64,000 nucleotides of DNA from Pycnococcus provasolii (GCA_049487715.1 CP150567.1:310001-374000), one strand, 5' to 3'. Positions 38,012 to 48,190 are shown, numbered from the stretch's first letter. The notes: generated by a model not told the origin, from the sequence alone. Translations and numbers: made by a program.

Positions 38012-41000
38012 TTACACCACGAAATCGTCGATATCCTCATCCTCAAACTCGTCCGCCAAATCACAAACGAGACTGTCACTCCAAAACTCATACGAACGTG
38101 CGCCGGACGCCACCTGTGCGAGCTCGGCGCACTCCGTCCGCATCGTCACGCTCACATGGTCGCCGTGAACGTGCAAGTTCGCAAGAGCGATATGTCCACG
38201 GAACGTCTGGCAGGCGTACCTTTTCGACACGACGCCCTTCCTCCTCTTGGTATCGGAGACAGCGTATAGATCAATGCGCTCAAATGGCGCGCGAAGTGAG
38301 ATGCCTTCGCCATCTGCAGTGATGGTACGGCCATGAAAAATGGCTGTATGTGGAAGAACGCCAAACAAACTCGCAAATGCGCGCACACGGCTTGCATGCC
38401 ACGAGGGAGGCGGAGGCCAATGAAGCCTCTGCGGGTCGCCACTCGGCGGTGCGGAGCAGAAATCCAACGGCGCAAGATGCAAAGGGAAAAGCTCCACGTC
38501 AGCCTTGCCCCTGCCCTCGGGCGAAATGCTCACGCGGATGTGCACAGCGCCAAACTCGATGCAACGAACGTGAAGGACAGCTGCAATGCGCTGCTCCTCG
38601 TGCACATCCAGCGACAAGGCTGTGTCCGGCATAGATGCGCTCACAGCGCCCGACGCGACTAATCGCACGGTGCACCTTCCCGCAGATTCCGTGCACGTGT
38701 TGCGCAGACGCACGTGCAAGGCGATCGCACCCGCGCCATCGCCTTGCGCGGCGCGTGCGAAGCAAACATCAGCTTGTAGGGCATCTGCCGCACCTCCGAG
38801 ACTTGCAACCTGTCGCATCATTGGCGGAGCCTGCTCGCTAGAGGAATGCTCAAGAACGGCGGGACGCTCCCCGATCGCCTCGACGGATCGTGTCAAAGAT
38901 GGCATAGCGTCGTATGCACTTTCTGCGTATGCATCACGCACGTCGAATGCGCGCCAAACGGCTGCCTCAATGCGCGCCGCAGCACCGCCATCGTCGGAGG
39001 GGGCGCGGAACGAGTACAGCCCAGCCACGCGCGGAAACTCGGTCTCATCGACCAACCTCAGCGTCTGCGATGCGACCACCGCCTCGTTCACGACACCTAA
39101 TGGGAGTATCGAACTGCGACCGCGCAGCGCATCCACGAGGACCTCCAACGCGTCCGCAAGCTTGTTGCAGGCTACCGCGACACCCTGACTGCTCGCTTTC
39201 CGTGATGGCGCGAAAGCAGCAAGACTGGACGCCGCTCGAACGTGTGCCTCGATCGCCTCCTGAGCGACGGCAGCGCCACGTGTGGATCGTGCACGCACTG
39301 CGGTGGCTCCTACGTCCGCCTGAAGTAAGCCGGATTCGATCAGCTGTGTCGCAGGGGCGATGGCAGGGGCATCCACGAGAGCCGGCGCGCCAGATGCAGC
39401 GGCGCTTATGTTTGCCGTGACGGCGGAGGCAAGTGCGACCCACTGCTTGGCTTCGCCCTGCAAAGCGTCTTCGGTGAGGCTCATGCAGAGTGCCGCGATA
39501 GCTCGTGCGGAGCTTGCCACAGCCCACGAAGGAACGCCAGAACGTGCGCCGCCTCGTGCCGCGGCCGCCGCAGCCTCGAACACTGCGCCCGACGCGGCAT
39601 TCGCTGACGCTTTTTCGGCACCATCGCCTCCATGCGAGGATAGTGCTTGCGCGCGCTTCGCAGCAACGAGCAAGCGTAGAAGACTCTCAGCACCAGACGA
39701 TGGCCGTGCAAACCATCCCACCGATGATGCGCAGGAAGCACAGAGCTCAAGGCTCGCGCGAATCCAGCACGCTCTCTGCCGCCTCGCGTCGTCGGTGTTC
39801 GCATCGTTTTGCGCAGCCGCGGCGGGCGCGCGCATGAGCGCCGAGCAGAAGACTGCGACAGCCTCGTCCGCCGCCACGCGTGCGGCGGCGTCGTTATCCT
39901 TGTGCGCTGCGAAGCTTGCCTCTACCGCGTGGTTTGCGGCACGGCTTGGGGCGTCCACATCCCCGTGCGCTGGGGACGGTGCACGATGCATGCGAGCAGC
40001 CGCCGCGACGGCGCAGGCTGCGAGTGCCTCTACGCGAGCATGCGACGCCCAGCTGGGAAGCCGTGCCGCCTCCGTCGCCTCCGCGACGATCGCGTTGGCG
40101 CGAGGTGCCCCACTGCCGTCGGCATCGCCACCCTTGCGCATGTCTGCATCGAAGAGTGTGGATGCGGAAGCAAGCAGGCGTGCACGCACGCGGGACAAGT
40201 CAGCGAGCGCGTACGCACACTCTCGGTGTCGTGAAAGGCTCATGAGAGCCTCCCGCGCACTGTCTGCTCCACCGGGAACCTGCGCAAGAGCACACGCGGC
40301 TTCGACGCACGCTTCGACGTCGCCGTGCGCCGTCGCAGCATTCGCGAGCGCGACGCGTACTTCCGCCAACACACCGCTGCACGCGGTGCCAAGCTTGTCC
40401 GCCAGGAGTCTGGGCGGCGCAGCAACGGCTGCCCACACTTGCGCCGCTGTCGCGGCTAGCGCACCTTTGAGCGATCGATGGAGGAGAGTGTCCTTGCGTG
40501 ATAGGAGAAGCGTGATGGCGTCGTGTGCGCACACGACTCGCGCTTGTTCCTCGGCAGCGACGGCGGGGTCGTGCGGCGCGCCCGTGATCGCCTGTGCCGC
40601 TTCGACGTCCGCCGCGGCGTCCACGGCTGCACGCACGTACGCGAATCCCGCGGCGGCGACGTGCACGTCTTGGTCGCCTGCGAGCGCCGCGGCTGTGACT
40701 CCAAGCCCTCGAAAGCTTGCGGTTGCGCTTTGCCCCGTCGCCGTGAGTGGGACGATTCCTCCCGCTCTTGCGACGAGACTTGCCATTGCGTTTGCGAATG
40801 CGGCGCGCGTCGCAGCATCCGGCGAGTTTGCGAAGCTCGCGAAGTTCCTGCGCGCGTCTGGCGTGAGAAGGTACTTTTGCGTGTACGTTTCAGCGTGTGT
40901 TAAGTATGCGTCGTTGAGCGGCGTTTCTCTTGCGAGCGGCAAGACAGGACCTAATCCAACCCGCACATTGTTTGCGGCCGCTGGAAACGATGACGACACA

Positions 41001-41152
41001 GGAACAACATGTGGTCCAGCCACGCCAGCCACGCCAGCCACACCACCCACGCCAGCCACACCAGCCACAGCTCCAGGAGCTAAAGACGGGACACCTGGTG
41101 AGAGGGAGAGCACCTGGAGACCACCACCAGGGACATGTTGTTGGGGGGCCAT
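38012..41152 (-). CDS. Large adaptin/TPLATE-like coat subunit (tentative)
   Basis: About 1,045 residues, starting at the ATG at 41152 (MAPQQHVPGGGLQVL); the longer open frame starts with GTG. After a Pro/Gly/Val-rich N-terminus, most of the protein (residues ~85-830) is Ala-rich helical repeat of solenoid type. The C-terminal ~250 residues look like beta-sandwich/platform appendage: AIALHVRLRNTCTESAGRCT, FGAVHIRVSISPEGRGKADV, LFPLHLAPLDFCS, PFERIDLYAVSD and a final SDSLVCDLADEFEDEDIDDF. The order and the last 90 residues recall the C-terminus of plant TPLATE. The match is by eye and weak, and AP-complex large subunits are an alternative. If correct, it would act in plasma-membrane endocytosis. 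The long open frame on the opposite strand (39360-41240) is a GC-rich shadow. Confidence 0.5.
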   Translation of the reverse strand: MAPQQHVPGGGLQVLSLSPGVPSLAPGAVAGVAGVGGVAGVAGVAGPHVVPVSSSFPAAANNVRVGLGPVLPLARETPLNDAYLTHAETYTQKYLLTPDARRNFASFANSPDAATRAAFANAMASLVARAGGIVPLTATGQSATASFRGLGVTAAALAGDQDVHVAAAGFAYVRAAVDAAADVEAAQAITGAPHDPAVAAEEQARVVCAHDAITLLLSRKDTLLHRSLKGALAATAAQVWAAVAAPPRLLADKLGTACSGVLAEVRVALANAATAHGDVEACVEAACALAQVPGGADSAREALMSLSRHRECAYALADLSRVRARLLASASTLFDADMRKGGDADGSGAPRANAIVAEATEAARLPSWASHARVEALAACAVAAAARMHRAPSPAHGDVDAPSRAANHAVEASFAAHKDNDAAARVAADEAVAVFCSALMRAPAAAAQNDANTDDARRQRACWIRASLELCASCASSVGWFARPSSGAESLLRLLVAAKRAQALSSHGGDGAEKASANAASGAVFEAAAAAARGGARSGVPSWAVASSARAIAALCMSLTEDALQGEAKQWVALASAVTANISAAASGAPALVDAPAIAPATQLIESGLLQADVGATAVRARSTRGAAVAQEAIEAHVRAASSLAAFAPSRKASSQGVAVACNKLADALEVLVDALRGRSSILPLGVVNEAVVASQTLRLVDETEFPRVAGLYSFRAPSDDGGAAARIEAAVWRAFDVRDAYAESAYDAMPSLTRSVEAIGERPAVLEHSSSEQAPPMMRQVASLGGAADALQADVCFARAAQGDGAGAIALHVRLRNTCTESAGRCTVRLVASGAVSASMPDTALSLDVHEEQRIAAVLHVRCIEFGAVHIRVSISPEGRGKADVELFPLHLAPLDFCSAPPSGDPQRLHWPPPPSWHASRVRAFASLFGVLPHTAIFHGRTITADGEGISLRAPFERIDLYAVSDTKRRKGVVSKRYACQTFRGHIALANLHVHGDHVSVTMRTECAELAQVASGARSYEFWSDSLVCDLADEFEDEDIDDFVV

Positions 41153-41344
41153 GACAAGCCGCGTGTTGCCTAAGGTAGTGGGAAATGAAACACCCCCGCG
41201 GGTCCCCGGCCGCTTCGCCCTCGCCCCTCTGTTAAGGTGAAAATCTGTTCCGAGGCATTCCACTCCACTCCCATTTCAACATCAACGCTGCGCATCCTTC
41301 GCGTGCGTGCGCATCATCACAAGTAAGTCGTGTCGGCGGTGCTC

Positions 41345-42612
41345 ATGATGACGCAAGCTACTCGCGCCTGGAAAGGACACACACGGCCGGTGTATTGTGT
41401 GTGTGCGATTGGCGACGCCATTGTCAGCGGGAGTGATGACACGACCGTGAGAGTATGGAACGCAGCGACGGGAACCTCTCGCACCTTGACTGGACACACA
41501 GACTCGGTGAATTGTGTGTGCGCGATTGGCGACGCCATTGTCAGCTGCAGTTGGGACACGACCGTGAGAGTATGGAACGCAACAACGGGAACCTTGACTC
41601 GCACCTTGACTGAACACACAGGCTCGGTGTTTTGTGTGTGCGCGATTGGCGACGCCATTGTCAGCGGCGGTGATGACAGGACCGTGAGAGTATGGAACGC
41701 AGCGACGGGAACCTTGACTCGCACCTTGACTGAACACACAGGCTCGGTGTTTTGTGTATGCGCGATTGGCGACGCCATTGTCAGCGGCAGTGATGACAGG
41801 ACCGTGAGAGTATGGAACGCAGCGACAGGCACTTGTGTGCGCACATTGGAAGGACACACAAGCTCGGTGTTTTGTGTGTGCGCTATTGGCGACGCCATTG
41901 TCAGCGGCAGTCGTGACAGGACCGTGAGAGTATGGAACGCAGCGACGGGAACCTTGACTCGCACCTTGACTGGACACACAGATTCGGTGCTTTGTGTGTG
42001 CGCGATTGGCGACAAGATTGTCAGCGGCAGTGATGACAGGACATTGAGAGTATGGAACGCAGCGACAGGCACTTGTGTGCGCACATTGGAAGGACACACA
42101 AGCTGGGTGACGTGTGTGTGCGCGATTGGCGACGCAGTTGTCAGCGGCAGTGATGACAGGACATTGAGAGTTTGGACGCTACCAAGCGTTCCGCCACGAA
42201 AGAAGAGAAAGCAAACGCAATCGCAACCATCAACAAGCGCACCGGCGTGTGCTGCGCCATCTCCTCTTATCGATATCTCTACACAAACCGAAACGACGCT
42301 ATTACAGCAAATTCAAAATCTACAAGAAGTTCCGAGTGGTCAGCTTGAAACAATTTCGGTACCAGTTTTAGAAAATTTGGCTTCAAAACTCAAGGATGCG
42401 ATTCAAAATGTGAATGAACTAGAGAATAGTGCAGCATTTGTCTTGATCCAGTTGGAAGCAATGGAGGCTCAGCCGTGGTGTTGCACAAAAACAACGCGAC
42501 TGACGCGCATCGCTTTTGCTACGAGTGCATCGATGCGTGGCGAAACGAGAGAGGCAAAACCACGTGTCCTCGTTGTGGCATGGACATTCAACATGTACTG
42601 AAAGTAACCTGA
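41345..42612 (+). CDS. WD40-repeat protein with C-terminal RING finger out of frame
   Basis: Starts at the ATG at 41345. Seven WD40 repeats of 38-40 residues (GHTxSVxCVCAIGDAIVSGS then DDRTVRVWNAATGT) would form one propeller. They are nearly identical in DNA, so the array is young. A basic linker (PRKKRKQTQSQ) and a coiled coil (QLETISVPVLENLASKLKDA) follow. The frame then continues to 42601 with unconvincing sequence. From 42430 the -1 frame encodes a RING-like finger: CSICLDPV, DAHRFCYECIDAW and TTCPRCG, ending at TGA 42610-42612. Coiled coil directly followed by CSIC is a usual arrangement, so one base is probably missing near 42425-42430. A 71-bp intron (GTACCA...AATAG) is a possible alternative. 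With the RING restored it would be a candidate ubiquitin ligase. Confidence 0.7.
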
Positions 42613-43077
42613 ATGAATGAAGTCACTCATGAACCTTGTTGTGAGTGCTCTGATTGAACTGAATCTCGAGATTCAACCCATACCAACTGCCCTTGGAACA
42701 CAACATTCATGTCGTTGATGTTCAGCACGGCGACTGCGACATTGTGTCTCGAGAAACCCATACGCGCTGCGCTGACTGACACGTCAACACGGGCGTCGGA
42801 GGACATGAATACAAATTCAATTATTGTGTGCGACACTCTCTCGAATCACGAATGGTCTGTCAGTCTGGTGGTTCGATTTTGAGCCTGTTTTGGCAAACCC
42901 CGAACGAACCGCCCCGACGATCAATCCCCGAGGTATTCAAACCCCGATCGATGTTTCAGAAATGCCACAACTCCACCAAACTGAAACTGACGTTCATCCC
43001 CCCTTAGTAGAAAGGTTAACAATAATCCCCTGTCCGAAAAGCTCCCGCGTAAAGTGCTCACAAAACGCACCTGCGCG
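42613..43077. other. Intergenic spacer
   Basis: About 460 bp between two same-strand genes. Short frames on both strands have no recognisable content. The last bases grade into an ATG/ATC repeat that encodes the signal peptide of the next gene. Confidence 0.6.
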
Positions 43078-45561
43078 ATGACGGCGATCATGGCGATGAT
43101 GATGATCATGATGATCATGATCATGATGATGGATAATCATCATCATCCAGCCACCACAGTAGTTCATGCGCAGAACAATCCTGCCGCCGCCGCCGCCGAT
43201 CCCTCTGAGAATACTTTCTTCGATGTTGGCATATGCGCAAACATGTGGACCGCAGCCTCAGCCGCGGGTTCAGCAGCTCCTCCACCTGGTGCCGTGACAT
43301 TCGGACGCGCGAGCGTCGCGCGCAGCGAACCTGACGTTCCATTCTCACTCGTCGCGGCGCCAATGCAATCGCGGTATGATCTACCACAGCAAATGGGACG
43401 CATCTTCAGCCGACTCAATGTCACACTCGCATTCCAACCGAAGGACGATGGGACGAACACGAACGAACCAGTCACGGCTGTCCTGCACAAGATAGGGTGT
43501 TCGGACATCGTGCAGATCGCCGCCGTCAAAACGCCAATTGTGCTCGCGACACTAAGAGACACGGCGTTTGACGACAAATTAAGCGTTTCCTTCCCTGCAG
43601 ACGCGAATGCGCAGCCTGATGCGCCCACACGACCATGGGGAATTGCGCCGAATGCTGTCTCGCGCGATGCCATCGCCAACGTGGATGTCGACTTTGACTA
43701 TGCGCGCAGTATCGTCGTTTGGCGCGGAAGTGCGCCGCCTTGGGATGACAACAGGGGAGCATTCCCTGACGTGGTGGCGTGCTGTGTGCTAGCGCCACCC
43801 GTGCCTCTACCTCTGCCCAGTGATACGTACCGCGCGAGCATCGAACTGACGGGATCGAGCAAGGGCGCGTGGGACACTGGAGAGACCGATGCGTGGGCAC
43901 CCGGTGACGCGTACGGGGATCAGACGAAACTGCACACGACACTTGCTGTTGCGCAGGTGTTTGGTCCTGTGGACTACCATGGCAAACAAGCTCGCTCGCT
44001 GACACGCTACGACAACCAAGGATACACGCTGATCCGCGTGAATGGCAAAGACAAAAATTTGGGCAGCGGCGACGAGGACGCCTACTGGCACACGACGCGC
44101 ACATTCACGGTCGACCAAGGCGACATGTGCGTCGAAGGCTGGCTCGCTTGGCTCTTTGATGAAGGCGATCTGGAAGGAGGTGCAGGTGCCGACGACAACG
44201 ACGACGAGCCTTCCTCCTCCTCCGGAAAGGCGTGCCCCGTCGGATCTGGTTGCCACTCCATCTTCACCGCATACCACTGGCTCGGCGATGAAGTGCTTGT
44301 CACCAGGCCAGCAACCGACGATTCGACAAGCTACTCGTACTCAGAGGACATCAACGCGCTCTTCACGAGCGGAGAGTTGCTGTCAGACGATGTCGTGGCT
44401 ACGGTCGAAGTTCACGAGAGCCATGACTGGGACCTGTCGTTCCATCCACCACGTCCACGCGAATCGTCCGTGTCAGCTCTGGTCGGCGAAGGGGAAGGAC
44501 GCTCGTACACTCCCAACGTGCGTGGCATGGAGTGCTCGAGCTGGAACAACGTCAAGTCATCGACCTGGAATGCCACGTTCCCTACGCTTCGAACGATCGA
44601 GACGGCGTACGCCGGTACAGACTGGGCATCGCTTCCGACATTCCAGGGTAAGGGTCGCGACGAGCTGCATCGCATCTACGAGTACGACATCGAGACGACG
44701 AATGTGACGCGATACTACGCGACACGCGCCTGGGCAAGTGCCGGTCAGTCTGAGGAGCAGCAGCAAGGTGAGAACAAAGGCGGCGGCGTGTACATCAATC
44801 GCCCCCTCGTGCGTGTGGTGGTGGAACGTACAAGCCTTTGGGAATTCTTCGACCAGCCGCTTGATGACGACAGCTTACTTGCGGAGGAGCAGAGTGCCGT
44901 CGAGATGAATATGCTTGGCATGACGACGAAGCCGCGACCAACAACAGGCGGTCGCCCCGTGCCGATCAAAACGTGGACGCAGTCGATTCGCTTCGTCGCT
45001 GACATCTTCTCGTTCGACGCGTCCTACCATCCCGACGACCTGACTGGGAACAACGACATTGGCGTCGACGTCTTCGCGCCGTGCCTGACACGCCTTCGGA
45101 TGCGCGACGACGATACCACCCCGTCGTCGTCGAGTGGCGGTTCACCGAGCGCCTTCGTGCGCTGGACGGAAGGCCTCGTGGGTTTGCAGGGCGTGGGATC
45201 GTCAGAAGCGCAGCAAACTCACGGCGGTCTGGCGAGCGTCGTTCGCGGCTGTGGTTGCGACAACGCCGCGTTCGCGACCGGTCTTCAGGTGGAAAGTAGC
45301 AGCAATGTCGTCGTTGGAGGAGAATCGTCTCCCGTCTCCACGACGGATTCCACCAGAGCTTCCGACTCCTTACGCGGCGGCGGTGGTACCAACAGCCCAC
45401 CAGGTCGCATATTTTTCGCGGGTGCCGTCGCAAGCCTGTTAATGGTCGCAGTACTATGTTTGTTGGTGGTTGGCGTGGTGTTTACGACGCGTTATCTGAA
45501 AGGACGCCGAAACAGAGACGCCGTGAAGCACGACGATCCCGCGAACGTCGAGATGACGTGA
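43078..45561 (+). CDS. Type I single-pass membrane glycoprotein of unknown family
   Basis: About 827 residues. The signal peptide is made almost only of Met and Ile (MTAIMAMMMIMMIMIMMMD), encoded by an ATGATGATC microsatellite, followed by DNHHHPATTVVHAQNN. The ectodomain of ~740 residues has several NxS/T sites and aromatic/Asp-rich blocks (VDVDFDYARSIVVWRGSAPP, FTVDQGDMCVEGWLAWLFDE, IFTAYHWLGDEVLVTRP, IRFVADIFSFDASYHPD). Cysteines are few. The transmembrane helix is FFAGAVASLLMVAVLCLLVV, followed by a basic stop-transfer (TTRYLKGRRNRD) and a 20-residue tail. I do not recognise the family; it does not show the cysteine pattern of HAP2/GCS1. The start could also be at later in-frame ATGs inside the Met/Ile run. 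Confidence 0.65.
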   Translation: MTAIMAMMMIMMIMIMMMDNHHHPATTVVHAQNNPAAAAADPSENTFFDVGICANMWTAASAAGSAAPPPGAVTFGRASVARSEPDVPFSLVAAPMQSRYDLPQQMGRIFSRLNVTLAFQPKDDGTNTNEPVTAVLHKIGCSDIVQIAAVKTPIVLATLRDTAFDDKLSVSFPADANAQPDAPTRPWGIAPNAVSRDAIANVDVDFDYARSIVVWRGSAPPWDDNRGAFPDVVACCVLAPPVPLPLPSDTYRASIELTGSSKGAWDTGETDAWAPGDAYGDQTKLHTTLAVAQVFGPVDYHGKQARSLTRYDNQGYTLIRVNGKDKNLGSGDEDAYWHTTRTFTVDQGDMCVEGWLAWLFDEGDLEGGAGADDNDDEPSSSSGKACPVGSGCHSIFTAYHWLGDEVLVTRPATDDSTSYSYSEDINALFTSGELLSDDVVATVEVHESHDWDLSFHPPRPRESSVSALVGEGEGRSYTPNVRGMECSSWNNVKSSTWNATFPTLRTIETAYAGTDWASLPTFQGKGRDELHRIYEYDIETTNVTRYYATRAWASAGQSEEQQQGENKGGGVYINRPLVRVVVERTSLWEFFDQPLDDDSLLAEEQSAVEMNMLGMTTKPRPTTGGRPVPIKTWTQSIRFVADIFSFDASYHPDDLTGNNDIGVDVFAPCLTRLRMRDDDTTPSSSSGGSPSAFVRWTEGLVGLQGVGSSEAQQTHGGLASVVRGCGCDNAAFATGLQVESSSNVVVGGESSPVSTTDSTRASDSLRGGGGTNSPPGRIFFAGAVASLLMVAVLCLLVVGVVFTTRYLKGRRNRDAVKHDDPANVEMT

Positions 45562-45907
45562 CGTGATGAACAAGACACGTGAACAAGACGACAACGTACC
45601 GCCTGGAGTGTCAGTCACACACAAGACGTGAAAGAAGGGACGGGAAAGAAACCCGAATCACACATCGCATCACTCTGATAACTGATTGATTGCCGGATTA
45701 ATTGACCCGTTGTTGTGCCCCTTGTTTTGTTTGGTTGCCGATTGCTTGCAAATAAAAGATTTTTTGGATAGAACTGATTTCCCAAAATCACAACTCCATC
45801 CTCCTAAAGGTTCGGGATTGATTTCACCCCCACTTTGTTCTTCTTCGCTTTTTTCCCCTGTTCTTTCGTCGCATCGTTTCGAAAGGTGTGTTTCGGTGTG
45901 CGATATC

Positions 45908-47164
45908 ATGTCCGTCTCGATGGCGATGCGCACTCCAGCCTCCTCCTCCTTCAGAAGCAGGAGGTCGTCCTTTAGGGTCGCTGCAGTGGGGTCGCTCCAG
46001 AGTCACGTCCGTGAAGCTGTGACTACGACTTCGTCATTGTCGTCATACGGTATGGTAAATGCCGCACTCGGACAACCAGTCACGCGAACGCCCGTCTGGC
46101 TCTTCCGACAGGCTGGGAGACACCTACCCGAGTACATGCAGTACAAAAAAGACTCGGGAAAGAACTTCCTGCAGCTCCTTGACGACCCGAAAGACGTCGC
46201 AGAAATGACTATGCAGCCGCTGCGACGCTACGACATCGACGCCGCCATCCTGTTCAGCGACATCCTCGTCATTGCGCAGGCGATGGGCATCGACGTGACC
46301 ATGCCCGGCGGCGTGGGCATACAGGTACCCAACCCTCTGTCTGCACCGGAGGACGTGCTCGCAATGGAGAAGCGTGGTGCGCTCAAGCCTGACGTGTCTG
46401 GCCGGCTAAGCCACGTCATTGAGAGCGTGGGGCTCATCAAGCAGACCATCGCCGACGAAAACCGCGGAGTGCCGCTCATCGGCTTCTCCGCCGCGCCGTA
46501 TACGCTGCTGTTCTACATGGTTGGAGGATCGTCGAAGAAGAACACCGAAAACGGCGTGCGCTGGCTCACGGAACATCCCACCGAGAGCCGCGTGCTGCTG
46601 GCGGCACTGACGGACTGGGTTGTCGAGTACTGCATCGCGCAGATCGACGCCGGCGCGGATATGGTGCAGGTGTTCGAGGCGATGGGCGAGCACATCACGC
46701 CGGAGCTCCTCGAGGCTTTCGCCATGCCTTGCTGCCGCGAGATTGCAGAGCGCATTCGCGCGGCACGTCCGGGCGTGCCGCTCCTGTGCTTCGCCCGCGA
46801 CGCGACGTACGCGAACGTCGCGCTGCAGCAGGCTGGTTACGACGTCGTGACGCTCGACTGCGCGAGCGAGCGGCGTGGTACGCGCGAGGCGCTCGCGGCG
46901 GACGCTGCTTCGCGCGGCGTTGAACCTTGCTCTGTGCAGGGCAACTTCGATCCGCGGCTGCTGCACCGCGACGACGTTGGCGACGGCGCGGCAAGCTTGG
47001 AGGAGATTGACGAGGCTGTGCGACAGATGCTCGAGGATCTTGGACCAGAGCGTTTGATTGCGAACCTCGGTGCCGGCCTGGGCGGCAAGGAGGACACCGC
47101 GAAGGTGAAGCAGTTCGTCGACAGCGTGCACAAGCACAGCGCGGACATGATCGCGGCTAAGTAA
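45908..47164 (+). CDS. UROD: Uroporphyrinogen decarboxylase, plastid
   Basis: Fifth step of the tetrapyrrole pathway: decarboxylates the four acetate side chains of uroporphyrinogen III to coproporphyrinogen III. Family signatures are all present: PVWLFRQAGRHLPEY (the RQAGR signature), the LFSDILVIAQAMG catalytic-Asp region, GFSAAPYTLLFYMVGG, VQVFEAMGEHI, and a C-terminal GNFDPRLL followed by LIANLGAGLGG. The ATG at 45908 gives 418 residues whose first ~45 (MSVSMAMRTPASSSFRSRRS onward) are a plastid transit peptide. The 3' end is only 13 bp from that of the convergent PAP gene. Confidence 0.95.
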   Translation: MSVSMAMRTPASSSFRSRRSSFRVAAVGSLQSHVREAVTTTSSLSSYGMVNAALGQPVTRTPVWLFRQAGRHLPEYMQYKKDSGKNFLQLLDDPKDVAEMTMQPLRRYDIDAAILFSDILVIAQAMGIDVTMPGGVGIQVPNPLSAPEDVLAMEKRGALKPDVSGRLSHVIESVGLIKQTIADENRGVPLIGFSAAPYTLLFYMVGGSSKKNTENGVRWLTEHPTESRVLLAALTDWVVEYCIAQIDAGADMVQVFEAMGEHITPELLEAFAMPCCREIAERIRAARPGVPLLCFARDATYANVALQQAGYDVVTLDCASERRGTREALAADAASRGVEPCSVQGNFDPRLLHRDDVGDGAASLEEIDEAVRQMLEDLGPERLIANLGAGLGGKEDTAKVKQFVDSVHKHSADMIAAK

Positions 47165-47177
47165 GAGGTATTTGTTA

Positions 47178-48123
47178 CTACTCGAATAATCGCAACGGAC
47201 ACCGCTGTACGACGAGAACATCTCCTCGGCTATCCTCAGCGCATCTTAGGTCTTCGTCGAGGTACACGTTATCGAACCACCTGAATTTATTTCGATTGAT
47301 AGGTTGTTAGTTATTGTAGCTTTTCACACTGTTTGATTGATAGGCTTAGATTGTTCACTCACCCTTGTCCGTACGGGGGAAACGGTATGGTTCGCACATG
47401 GTTCCAGTCCGCGTCGCCGACGACGAGTTTCGCCTGGTTGAATTTGAAGTTCCGACGAATGCTTTTACTTTCGTCCGTTTGGAGCGACGAGTTGACCTGG
47501 AATCGCCCCGCCGGTGGGAATGTGATTACGTTTTGTAGAAGGTTTGCGTCGTCGTCGATCACCTGCCACACATCCCCCGCTTCTGTTCCAAACAGCGATG
47601 CATTTTTCAAAATGAAGAGCGTTTCTTGCTCGGACGTGAATGTGAGTTTCCACGACCCTGTGAGCGACGCTTGTGACGATGACGACGACGACGACGACGA
47701 CGAGTCCTCTGAAGAACGCTGCGCCTGCTGTGCCTCGGCAAGTGATGAGATCATACCTCGAATGAACATCACATCTTCCGAGGAGGCGTCAAGGCCACGT
47801 GACAAGGGTGTAATAAAATCAAGAAGTTCGGACTTCAACGTAGACGTCGACACGGACGACGACGAAGACGAAGATCGAGACGAAGACGAAGACGAAGACG
47901 CATGGAGACGGCGACGACTGACACCAACACCCCCTAACCCACCAACACGTGACGGGCCCCATGATCGTTTGAGCCCGAGGGACGATGATGAAAGCAAGGG
48001 ACCAAACTGGCGTTGTTTTTTTCCTGCTACTCCTCCTCCACCTCCACTTCCTCCCCCTGATAATGACGAAGAGGACGACATTAAAGTGCTGCTGCGCATC
48101 CCAACCACCACCGAGGCGGACAT
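47178..48123 (-). CDS. Plastid lipid-associated protein PAP/fibrillin (two exons)
   Basis: Fibrillins coat plastoglobules and thylakoids. Exon 1 is 48123-47363, exon 2 47280-47178; the intron starts GTGAGT and ends TTCAG, and the spliced frame is 287 residues. The N-terminal ~95 residues are a Ser/Gly-rich transit region. The PAP domain follows: LKSELLDFITPLSRGLDASS, LTGSWKLTFTSEQETLFIL, DVWQVIDDDANLLQNVITFP. Exon 2 supplies the family's usual end GWFDNVYLDEDLRC...GDVLVV. Without the splice the protein would lack this C-terminal strand. It diverges from the sialidase-like gene across a large telomere-like block. Confidence 0.9.
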
Positions 48124-48162
48124 GATAGTCTACCGGGTAGGGTACTGGACGCGATCGCAGAA

Positions 48163-48190
48163 AAAAAAAAAAAAAAAAAAAAAAAGAAAA
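48163..48190. repeat. Poly(A) tract
   Basis: About 25 A residues, nearly uninterrupted, 40-65 bp upstream of the PAP start (poly-T in its leader). Such tracts may also be miscounted in assembly. Confidence 0.85.

Noticed and set aside
39360-41240. A 626-codon open frame on the plus strand
   Set aside because: It is antisense to the adaptin/TPLATE-like gene, is almost only Ala, Arg, Ser and Thr, and has no domain; long shadow frames are expected in GC-rich sequence.
43078-45561. HAP2/GCS1 gamete fusogen
   Set aside because: It has the right topology and size, but it lacks the cysteine-rich pattern and any HAP2 signature segment.
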